DNA of 5,726 bases from JAZDJP01 sp043803805 (GTDB taxonomy: Bacteria > Planctomycetota > JAZDJP01). This document shows, in pieces, positions 1 through 5,726 of this stretch. How positions within the stretch are numbered: the first letter of the stretch is position 1; each line of letters begins with the position of its first letter. The stretch is from positions 1 through 5,726 of the forward strand of contig JAZDJP010000027.1 in NCBI GenBank assembly GCA_043803805.1, written 5' to 3'. The notes under the pieces were generated by a model, which had not been told where the DNA came from, did no database searches, and saw only the letters and a list, made by a program, of their open reading frames with translations. Both the position numbers and the translations under genes were made by a program.

Positions 1-1
1 A

Positions 2-2920
2 GACCGGGTGAATCTCCCGCGGTTGCCCTACGCCGGGAACCTGGTCAACCTGCTGGTGGTTGACGACCTTCCCGCGTTGCTGGGCGCCGGGTTTTCCGCG
101 AAGGAGGTCATGCGCGTCCTTTGCCCCAACGGGGTCGCGTATTTGGGCAAGGGGGCCGGTGTCGGCGGGGCTCCTCTGACCGAGGAGGCGCTGAAGAACA
201 CGCTGGCCGAAGCGGGCCTCAAGGAATTCCGGATCGTGAGGGACGGCGGCCTGTGGGCCAGGGTCGTGAAGCCCCGCCCGGCGGACACGGACGAGTGGAC
301 GCACTCGCGGTACGGTCCCGGCGGAGTGCGGGTCTCCCGGGACGCGATCGGCGTGCCCAACCGCCTCCAGTGGGTCGCGGGCCTGCCCTATCCGAAATCC
401 GGATTCGTGCCCTTCCGCTACGCCGGCATCCTCTCGGCCAACGGGCGAAACTTCTACCTGCTGCGCGACAGCCAGATGCTCGTCCCCCAGGGGCAGGCGG
501 CGAAGCAGTTCCTCGTGGCCCGGGACGCCTTCAACGGGCTGGTCCTCTGGAGACGCCCCCTGGCGCAGGCCTGCAATGCCACCACGGTCGCGGTTGGCGA
601 TCGCGTGTTCACCGTTCTTGACGACAAGGTGGTGGCCCTCAACGCCGCCGACGGGCAGGTCGCGGTCGCCTACGAACATCCCGGCCCGAAGGACCTGCCC
701 CGGCAAATCCTGGTTCACCAGGGGATTCTTTTGCTCGTCTGGACCGGGAATGTGTGCGCGCTCGATGCCGCCACCGGCGCCTTGAAGTGGACGTACGAGC
801 CGGGCAAGGACCTGTGGTTCATCCTGAACTGGACGGAGTCTCTCAAGCCGCCGACCCCCGCCTTCGCCGGCGATGACCGGGTGTTTTTCTCCGCGTCCTC
901 CGACTCCTCCGGCTGGTTCGGCGGCAAGCAGAAGGCGGAGGACGTCAAGGTCTGCATCATGGGCCTGGACGTGCAGACCGGCCAGGAGAAGTGGCGGAAG
1001 GATGTCTCTGAGTGGATGCGGCAGGGCGCGAGCGACACCCGGGCCATGAAGTCCAACCAGATCGTGGGCTACAAGGACGGACTCCTGCTGCTTGACTGCC
1101 GGGCCGAGGCGAAAAATATCCGCCTCTACGCCCTCGCCGGCAAGGACGGCTCGCCCCTGTGGACCTACCGCGACTCTTTCGAGAACCACCCATCGGCCGG
1201 GGTCTGGGCTTACGCGGGGTTCGCCCCCAACGCCTTGCACGCCGGCGGCCTCATCTGGGTCCGCACCCCCAAGCTCATGCCGCACGAGAGCCAGAAGGGT
1301 CGCTGGAACTGGGACAAGACCGTCTGGAAGGGCCTGGACCCGGCCACGGGGCAGGAGAAGCGCAATCTGGATCTGCCTCCCCAGCCTGGCTGCTGGGCCG
1401 ACACCGCCACCGAGAGGTTCTTTATCCGCGGGCGACCCTCCCACTACGTGGCGTGGGAGGACGGAAAACTGTACGAGTTCGGCGCGTCGCGCAGCAGTTG
1501 CGGAGTGGGGTCGGTGGTGGCCAACGGCTTCCACTACTCCGTTCCCAACGCCTGTGCCTGCGTCAAGGACCAGATCCGGGGCTTCGCGGCGTTCTGCTCC
1601 GGAGACCTGTCCCCCCTGGAGAAGACCGATCCGCAGGCGGGGCATCCTCTGGAATCCGGGCCCGCCGCGGGCCCCGCGGCGCAGACGGAAGCGCCAGGAA
1701 GCGATGAATGGCCCACCCTCCGCCACGATCCCCTCAGAAGCGGGGGCACCGCGGCGGCCGTGCCCGCAAATCTCAGCGCGCTCTGGTCCGTGGCGCTGAA
1801 GGATCAGACGTCCCCGTCGGAGATTCTGAGTGAAGACTGGGCAGTCGATCCCACCGGCGGGGATCCCTTGACCGCACCGGTGGCGGCCTCGGGCCGGGTT
1901 TACGTGGGCCTGACCGACGCGCACCGCCTAGTGGCTTTGGACGCCGGGACCGGCAAGATGGAGTGGAGTTACACGGCTGGAGGCCGCTTGGACGCGCCTC
2001 CCACCGTTTATGCGGGGCTGTGTTTGTTCGGATGCCGGGACGGGTGGGCCTATGGCCTGCGGTGCTCCGACGGCAAGCAGGTCTGGCGCTTCCGCGCGGC
2101 GCCGGAGGAGCGCCGGATTATCTCGTTCGGCCAGCTGGAATCGCCATGGCCGGTCGCCGGCGGCGTGCTCGTGGAGCAGGGCAAGGCTTGCTTTCTTGCC
2201 GGGCGCTCCACCTCCCTGGAGGGGGGACTGTACGTCCATGCCGTGGATCCCGCCACGGGCAAGCGCGCGTGGACAAAACGGGAGCCGGCGCCGGAGCCCC
2301 GGAAATATCCCTTCAGCGGCTGCGGCGACATGCTGGTCAGCGACGGCAAAGCCATCGCCATCAGCGGGAGCGAGCTGTGCCGGTTCAATCCGGTTTCCGG
2401 GGACAAGTTGCCTTACCTCCGGGATGTCGCAAACCTCCATTCCGGTAGCGGTGCGCTTCTGATGGATCGGTATTGGCGCTGGCGCGAGGATGGAGCCCGG
2501 GTGGTCAAAGCGTTTGGTGTTTCCTCCGGCGGGGTCGGGGCCAGCGGTCAGATGGCGGCCTTCAACGAGAAAACGGTCTTTCTCTGGAACAGCGCCAGAG
2601 GAGGAGGGGGCGAGATACAAGCCATCGACATGGAAGCCAACCGGGGCAAGGGGCAAGCCGCTTCCCGTTGGAAAACCACCGTGCCCGCCCCGTTGCGGTT
2701 CCGGGCGCTGATCCTGGCCGGTGACGTTCTCTTCGCCGCCGGGCCGGACAACTGGGAAATCCCCAAGGGGGGGGAGCTGTGGGCGATCGCGGCGAAGAGC
2801 GGCGAGGTGTTGAACAAGCAGAAACTGCCCGCGCCGCCGGTTGCCGATGGCCTGGCCGCGAGCGGCGGGCGTCTCTACATTTCATCCGCGGATGGAACTC
2901 TGACCTGTATGGGAAAGTAA
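2..2920 (+). CDS. Double PQQ-type beta-propeller protein with N-terminal methyltransferase-like segment (5' partial)
   Basis: The frame is open to the left edge, and the GTG at position 8 is probably an internal valine, so the true start is upstream. Numbering residues from that GTG, 1-90 resemble the end of a class I SAM-methyltransferase fold: LVNLLVVDD (12-20) is a motif IV-like strand, followed by EVMRVLCPNGVAYL. DEWTH (95-99) begins the first propeller, with PQQ-type repeats such as ALDAATGALKW (251-261) and GLDVQTGQEKW (319-329). A conserved-looking CAC motif (516-518) closes it. A Gly/Ala/Pro linker (about 550-565) leads to WPTLRHDPLRSG (568-579) and a second propeller with LVALDAGTGKMEW (641-653) and HAVDPATGKRAW (744-755). 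The family is annotated as BamB-like or quinoprotein-dehydrogenase-like; neither role is shown here, and I see no haem CxxCH motif. The protein is probably exported, but its signal region is outside the window. It is the first visible gene of a tight three-gene operon. The architecture is well supported; the biochemical function is unknown. Confidence 0.88.
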   Translation, partial: DRVNLPRLPYAGNLVNLLVVDDLPALLGAGFSAKEVMRVLCPNGVAYLGKGAGVGGAPLTEEALKNTLAEAGLKEFRIVRDGGLWARVVKPRPADTDEWTHSRYGPGGVRVSRDAIGVPNRLQWVAGLPYPKSGFVPFRYAGILSANGRNFYLLRDSQMLVPQGQAAKQFLVARDAFNGLVLWRRPLAQACNATTVAVGDRVFTVLDDKVVALNAADGQVAVAYEHPGPKDLPRQILVHQGILLLVWTGNVCALDAATGALKWTYEPGKDLWFILNWTESLKPPTPAFAGDDRVFFSASSDSSGWFGGKQKAEDVKVCIMGLDVQTGQEKWRKDVSEWMRQGASDTRAMKSNQIVGYKDGLLLLDCRAEAKNIRLYALAGKDGSPLWTYRDSFENHPSAGVWAYAGFAPNALHAGGLIWVRTPKLMPHESQKGRWNWDKTVWKGLDPATGQEKRNLDLPPQPGCWADTATERFFIRGRPSHYVAWEDGKLYEFGASRSSCGVGSVVANGFHYSVPNACACVKDQIRGFAAFCSGDLSPLEKTDPQAGHPLESGPAAGPAAQTEAPGSDEWPTLRHDPLRSGGTAAAVPANLSALWSVALKDQTSPSEILSEDWAVDPTGGDPLTAPVAASGRVYVGLTDAHRLVALDAGTGKMEWSYTAGGRLDAPPTVYAGLCLFGCRDGWAYGLRCSDGKQVWRFRAAPEERRIISFGQLESPWPVAGGVLVEQGKACFLAGRSTSLEGGLYVHAVDPATGKRAWTKREPAPEPRKYPFSGCGDMLVSDGKAIAISGSELCRFNPVSGDKLPYLRDVANLHSGSGALLMDRYWRWREDGARVVKAFGVSSGGVGASGQMAAFNEKTVFLWNSARGGGGEIQAIDMEANRGKGQAASRWKTTVPAPLRFRALILAGDVLFAAGPDNWEIPKGGELWAIAAKSGEVLNKQKLPAPPVADGLAASGGRLYISSADGTLTCMGK
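1664..1680. repeat. Perfect GC-rich inverted repeat in the inter-propeller linker
   Basis: GCCGCGGG and CCCGCGGC, separated by one C, form an 8-bp perfect dyad inside the coding sequence for the Gly/Ala/Pro linker of the double-propeller protein. It is most likely a by-product of GPAAGPAA codons in a GC-rich genome. The one-base centre makes a simple hairpin awkward, and no U-tract follows, so it is not a terminator. Confidence 0.5.
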
Positions 2921-2927
2921 TAGATGC

Positions 2928-2932
2928 AGGAG
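2928..2932 (+). promoter_or_regulatory. Shine-Dalgarno AGGAG deciding the start of the second gene
   Basis: AGGAG lies nine bases before the ATG at 2942. The alternative in-frame ATG at 2924 is only three bases after the previous stop and has no comparable site at the right distance. This site therefore favours 2942, which also gives a more typical signal peptide beginning Met-Arg. Confidence 0.7.
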
Positions 2933-2941
2933 AAATTATCG

Positions 2942-4864
2942 ATGCGATATGCCAACGCAGCAATCTGGATGAGTGTGATGATGGCACTTCTTATCGGGAT
3001 ATCGCCGGCCGCTGGCGGAGAAGAAAAACGGCTCCTGTCCTTCGAAAAAGAGGAGAGTTTGAAACTTGCCGGCTATAAGGAGGACAAGGGCGACAACCTG
3101 GTCATCCGTTACAACACCTACGGCTCTTACCACTACATGAAGAAGGGCGACGCCACCGAGGGCGAGTGGGCGCTCTGCAAGGAATACAAGGAAGCGCGAG
3201 ACTACGTGGGCAAGGGCATTACCGAAAGCGGCTTGGCGAGCATGCAGCGGGATGGGCGGATCCTCAACGGCTGTGGCTGGATGGCCGCGCGGGGACTGGC
3301 CGGAGACTGGTCAGGATTCGATCGTCTGCGGCTGGATATCAAATCCACCGCCGCCCCGGCCAAAATCAAAATCCGGGTGGCCGACAGCCAGATCGTGCCG
3401 TTGCCCGAGCGCATCTGCGACGTGGCGCCCGGCAAGTGGGTGACACTCGAGTTCGACATGGCCGCCGCCTCCGACGCCAAGCGCCTGGACCGCGGCAAGC
3501 TCAAGGACGGGCAGGAACTCTTCTTTCGTTGCCGCGATTCGGCGATCTATCCGGCCCGGGTTTTGGATCGCGCCAAGGTCTACGGGGTCTTCGTCAACCT
3601 GGTCAAGTGCGACGGCCCGACCACCATCCTGGCCGACAACTTGCGCCTGGTCCCTCAAGGTGAGAAGATCGAGAGCCCATTGCCGCTGGTGACCGACGCC
3701 AGCCCCTGGCCGGAGGCGGAGGCGCTCCCGGCGCAGACCAAGCCCAAGCCGCCGGAGCGCCCGGCGGTGACCCTCGACGCCAAGCCCGCCGTCGGCGAGC
3801 CGGTGCTGATCGATGTCTCCGGAGTGGGCGGAGTCGGTTACGGCCGGATGCACAACGACCGCTGCGGCATCGCCGTCGCCGACGCCGGGCGCATGGCGAT
3901 CAGCGTCCTGACGGGGGTAAATCGGGCAGTGTTCATTACCGCCGACGGCGGCAAGACCTGGAAGGGCCTGGACGGCGGAGCCAAACCGACCATGCTCTTC
4001 ACCGGCAGACTGATGATGGTGGGAGCCTGTTGCACACCGGGCGACGACGGCCCGGACCTGTTTTTCGTGACGCTTAACCACTGCTCGGGCGGCGAGGAAC
4101 CGACCTGGGTCTGGTTCAAGCGCGTCACGTTCACCGGGGCCGGCTGGGAGGCCATGCCGGCAACGATCATGGATGTGGACTCCTGGCACTGCCCGGAGCA
4201 CACCATGGACGTGCTCCGCCTGCCCAACGGGCGCATCTGGGCGGCGTGGAGCCCGGCCAGCCGCGCCGGCGGCGTGGTCGCGCGCTACAGCGACGACGAC
4301 GGCGCCACCTGGCGCGCCCTCGGTCCCAACCTCGGCGGCGGCGGGCACGGGCAGGGCCGGCCGATGCTCGTGCCCTACGGCCAGGAGGTGGCCTGCTTCT
4401 TCGGCAAGGAGCGCCCGATCTGGATGTATACCGAGGACGGCAAGTGGATGACAGGTCCCAAATTGCCGGCCACCGGCGGGATGCCGCTTTCCGGAGCGCA
4501 ACTCGCCGACAAGGAACTCTTCGTGGCCGTCGGAGACGTCAAGGGAAGCAAGCTCTACCATCTGACCGGCGGCCAGTGGTCGGAGGAAAAGGACGTGCCC
4601 TTCTCGCCTTTGCGCCTGTCCGTTTCCGGAAATCATCTCTACGCCTTCGGAATCGAGAGCGGCACCAAACCCGTCATGGCCGTGCGCGACACGACTGGAA
4701 CGTGGTCTGCGAAGACGGAACTGCCCGGTGGCGGCACCGAGCCGGTTGCCGACCTGGCCGTGCCCCGCGTCGCACCGGCCGGGTTCCTGCCGGTGGCCTG
4801 GGCGGCCGGTTCCGGCAAGTGGGTCAAATTTCTTCGAGTTCCCACGGAGAGTCCAACAAAATAA
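2942..4864 (+). CDS. Secreted sialidase-like (Asp-box) beta-propeller protein with N-terminal jelly-roll-like domain
   Basis: The protein has 640 residues from the ATG at 2942, or 646 if the ATG at 2924 is used. Residues 1-26 form a Sec signal peptide: MRYANAAIW, a hydrophobic core, then a small-residue SPAAGG region. Residues about 30-237 alternate beta-strand patterns such as FDRLRLDIKS, KIKIRVADS and GKWVTLEFDM and end in ILADNLRLV; this looks like a galactose-binding or CBM-like jelly roll. A Pro/Lys-rich linker (about 255-275) follows. Residues about 285-635 form a BNR/sialidase-type propeller with two clear Asp-boxes, TADGGKTW (333-340) and SDDDGATW (450-457), plus LPNGRIWAAWS (427-437). 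I do not see the RIP motif of true sialidases, so a catalytic sialidase is not supported; carbohydrate binding or a scaffold role is equally possible. The gene follows the double-propeller gene by 21 bases and precedes the next gene by 13, so co-transcription is likely. The fold call is good; substrate and role are unknown. Confidence 0.85.
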   Translation: MRYANAAIWMSVMMALLIGISPAAGGEEKRLLSFEKEESLKLAGYKEDKGDNLVIRYNTYGSYHYMKKGDATEGEWALCKEYKEARDYVGKGITESGLASMQRDGRILNGCGWMAARGLAGDWSGFDRLRLDIKSTAAPAKIKIRVADSQIVPLPERICDVAPGKWVTLEFDMAAASDAKRLDRGKLKDGQELFFRCRDSAIYPARVLDRAKVYGVFVNLVKCDGPTTILADNLRLVPQGEKIESPLPLVTDASPWPEAEALPAQTKPKPPERPAVTLDAKPAVGEPVLIDVSGVGGVGYGRMHNDRCGIAVADAGRMAISVLTGVNRAVFITADGGKTWKGLDGGAKPTMLFTGRLMMVGACCTPGDDGPDLFFVTLNHCSGGEEPTWVWFKRVTFTGAGWEAMPATIMDVDSWHCPEHTMDVLRLPNGRIWAAWSPASRAGGVVARYSDDDGATWRALGPNLGGGGHGQGRPMLVPYGQEVACFFGKERPIWMYTEDGKWMTGPKLPATGGMPLSGAQLADKELFVAVGDVKGSKLYHLTGGQWSEEKDVPFSPLRLSVSGNHLYAFGIESGTKPVMAVRDTTGTWSAKTELPGGGTEPVADLAVPRVAPAGFLPVAWAAGSGKWVKFLRVPTESPTK

Positions 4865-4871
4865 TAAGGAG
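4865..4871 (+). promoter_or_regulatory. Shine-Dalgarno TAAGGAG for the transglutaminase-like gene
   Basis: TAAGGAG begins directly after the stop codon of the preceding gene and lies six bases before the ATG at 4878. It is near-ideal in sequence and spacing. It rules out the longer upstream-extended reading frame from 4728, which would overlap the end of the Asp-box protein gene. Confidence 0.8.
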
Positions 4872-4877
4872 ACGGCT

Positions 4878-5633
4878 ATGCGGATTCTCGCGGTTGTTTC
4901 CGGAATGCTGGTGTTTCTGACGTCGGCGGCTTACGCCGGTGAAAGCGGCGGGGATTCCGGTTTCCCGTCCGAGTTCGCGATTGACACGACCGTTCATCCG
5001 GACGAATCTCTGGTCAATGTCAGCGTGGTAAATCATCGCTGGCCGGATTGCGACACCCTGGCGACCATCGCCCGGGACATTTTCCGGATCGAGGGCGTGG
5101 ACGATTCGGAAGTCGAGAGCGAGGCCAAGGCCATCGCGCTCTGGAAATGGTTCCTCGTCCTGGTGAACCCCTCGATTCCCCACGTCTCGGAAGGGACTTT
5201 CGACAAGGCCAAACGCCAGCGCAAGTATGAAACTCACAGGTCCATAACGGTCTACGGACATCACGAGTGCGGGGGTTTGAGTTCGATGATGTCGGCCTTG
5301 TGGCGGGCCGCGGGCTACATCGGCTACAAGGAATCGAGCTCCGGCCACAGCACGGTGGTCCTCCGGTATCCGGACAAGGACGGCGTCTGGCGCATGCACG
5401 GGTTCGATCCGATGAGCGGTTATTTCTGGTGGGACGGAGACAACAAGCGCGTCGGCGTCCGGACATGCCCCGCCATGCAGGGAACGGTGTTCCGCGAATT
5501 GGATCTTGTTTCCAACCACTCGCTCCGGACATCGCTCCGGCGGGGGGAGCATCTCATCCGTCAATGGGACGGCCAGGGAATGATCCTGGTAACCGTTCAC
5601 GGCCCCGAGGGCAATAGAGATGGGGCGGGTTGA
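4878..5633 (+). CDS. Secreted transglutaminase-like protein, 3' end replaced by an IS66 insertion
   Basis: The frame is 251 residues, but only 1-237 are native. Residues 1-20 are a textbook Sec signal peptide ending in AYA, with cleavage before GES. The core carries the transglutaminase/papain-like signature in order: Cys131 in YGHHECGGLSSMMSALWRAAGY (126-147), His157 in SGHSTVVLRYP, and Asp177 in GFDP. The Cys-His-Asp order and the W-x-x-x-x-F-D-P strand fit a Transglut_core fold; protease, transglutaminase or non-catalytic use cannot be told apart. A YFWW segment (182-185) and a basic SLRTSLRRGEHLIRQW stretch (215-230) follow. After Leu237 the frame enters the insertion sequence at 5589 and gains 14 foreign residues (VTVHGPEGNRDGAG) before TGA. 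The product probably lacks a C-terminal region of unknown length, so the gene may be inactive. It is the last gene of the operon before the insertion. The triad call is fairly sure; the function is not. Confidence 0.8.
   Translation: MRILAVVSGMLVFLTSAAYAGESGGDSGFPSEFAIDTTVHPDESLVNVSVVNHRWPDCDTLATIARDIFRIEGVDDSEVESEAKAIALWKWFLVLVNPSIPHVSEGTFDKAKRQRKYETHRSITVYGHHECGGLSSMMSALWRAAGYIGYKESSSGHSTVVLRYPDKDGVWRMHGFDPMSGYFWWDGDNKRVGVRTCPAMQGTVFRELDLVSNHSLRTSLRRGEHLIRQWDGQGMILVTVHGPEGNRDGAG
5581..5588 (+). repeat. Predicted 8-bp target-site duplication of the IS66 element (TGATCCTG)
   Basis: IS66-family elements usually duplicate 8 bp of target. The eight bases immediately outside the inferred IS end at 5589 are TGATCCTG. 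Only this copy is visible; the partner copy should flank the other IS end outside the window. The call depends on the boundary at 5589 being right. Confidence 0.45.
5589..5602. repeat. Terminal inverted repeat of the IS66 element (outer part)
   Basis: GTAACCGTTCACGG starts with the family-typical GTAA. It contains a short internal dyad, CCGT-TC-ACGG (5593-5602). The transposase stop codon (TGA, 5597-5599 on the minus strand) lies inside it. The inner limit of the repeat cannot be set without the partner copy, so the end given is a minimum. Confidence 0.55.
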
Positions 5634-5726
5634 CGGGCGAAGTGGGATTGGATGGCGGAGTGGAGGTAGGCGAAGAGGGGTCGGCCCTGCTGGTGGCATG
5701 TGACCGCCGCTGTCCAGATGCGTTCG
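5597..5726 (-). CDS. IS66-family transposase, C-terminal 42 residues (5' partial)
   Basis: Read on the minus strand from the right edge, the frame gives ERIWTAAVTCHQQGRPLFAY, continues through LHSAIQSHFARQ and ends PAPSLLPSGP before TGA. The pattern of an ER-x(2)-T start, Q-Q-G-R, an AYL/FL helix and a closing PAPSLLP is characteristic of the C-terminal tail of IS66-family DDE transposases. The catalytic DDE core and the start lie beyond the edge, so intactness cannot be judged. The frame has no start codon in the window. Its last 12 codons plus stop (5597-5633) overlap the + strand frame of the truncated transglutaminase-like gene. Confidence in the family is high. Confidence 0.82.
   Translation of the reverse strand, partial: ERIWTAAVTCHQQGRPLFAYLHSAIQSHFARQPAPSLLPSGP

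Larger units (their letters stand above)
5589..5726 (-). mobile_element. IS66-family insertion sequence, one end (continues past right edge)
   Basis: The element is recognised from the C-terminus of an IS66-type transposase read leftward (5597 to edge) and from a terminal sequence beginning GTAACCGTTCACGG, matching the GTAA start typical of IS66-family inverted repeats. The boundary at 5589 is inferred from that GTAA and from the point where gene 3 stops looking like its family. This is the end distal to the transposase start; any accessory tnpA/tnpB-type genes and the other inverted repeat would lie to the right, outside the window. Confidence 0.8.

Noticed and set aside
8..10. GTG at 8 as the genuine start of the double-propeller gene
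   Set aside because: The frame is open to the edge, the preceding codons (Asp-Arg) fit the family, and starting here would leave half a methyltransferase fold and no signal peptide.
1928..2656. Minus-strand open frame (242 residues) opposite the second propeller
   Set aside because: It is a shadow of a strongly supported coding region with PQQ-type repeats; no ribosome site or domain supports it.
3311..4636. Long minus-strand open frame (441 residues) across the Asp-box protein gene
   Set aside because: It is antisense to a well-supported gene with signal peptide and Asp-boxes. Its composition (Arg, Gly, Ala, His, Val-rich) is what GC-rich antisense frames give, and it shows no domain signature.
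4728..4877. Upstream extension of the transglutaminase-like gene by 50 codons
   Set aside because: It would overlap the end of the preceding gene. The strong TAAGGAG and the signal peptide both point to the ATG at 4878.
4824..5699. Minus-strand open frame (291 residues) covering the transglutaminase-like gene and the right end
   Set aside because: It spans the host/IS boundary and uses a different frame from the real transposase tail. It has no recognisable motif and opposes a gene with good start signals.
5634..5726. Continuation of the transglutaminase-like gene past the stop through a frameshift
   Set aside because: None of the three + strand frames after 5633 resembles the gene. The minus strand instead gives a clear IS66 transposase tail, so insertion explains the truncation better than frameshift.

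Overview
The window is GC-rich, with G or C at most third codon positions, and is almost entirely coding on the + strand. It reads as a bacterial chromosome fragment, most likely from the Planctomycetota/PVC superphylum or a related environmental lineage. The main reason is the first gene, whose layout (methyltransferase-like segment, then two PQQ-type beta-propellers) I know mainly from that group. This assignment rests on protein-family recognition, not on a marker gene.

Layout: (1) From the left edge to 2920 is the 3' part of a large PQQ-type double beta-propeller protein; its N-terminus lies outside the window. (2) 2942-4864 encodes a secreted 640-residue protein with a jelly-roll-like N-terminal domain and a sialidase-like (Asp-box) beta-propeller. 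(3) 4878-5588, read on to a stop at 5633, encodes a secreted transglutaminase-like protein with a visible Cys-His-Asp triad. (4) From 5589 to the right edge is the end of an IS66-family insertion sequence. On the minus strand it carries the last 42 codons of the transposase, a partial gene with no start codon in the window.

The three + strand genes are separated by only 21 and 13 bases. Genes 2 and 3 each have a good Shine-Dalgarno sequence, and no promoter or terminator is visible between genes, so they look like one operon. Genes 2 and 3 carry Sec signal peptides, and gene 1 belongs to a family I expect to be exported. Together they suggest an extracytoplasmic module of unknown function: two propeller scaffolds and one papain/transglutaminase-fold protein.

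The most notable event is the insertion. The IS starts at 5589, exactly on a codon boundary of gene 3. The gene is cut after residue 237 and gains 14 IS-encoded residues before a stop. The third gene is therefore a truncated allele, and its missing 3' end should lie beyond the IS outside this window.
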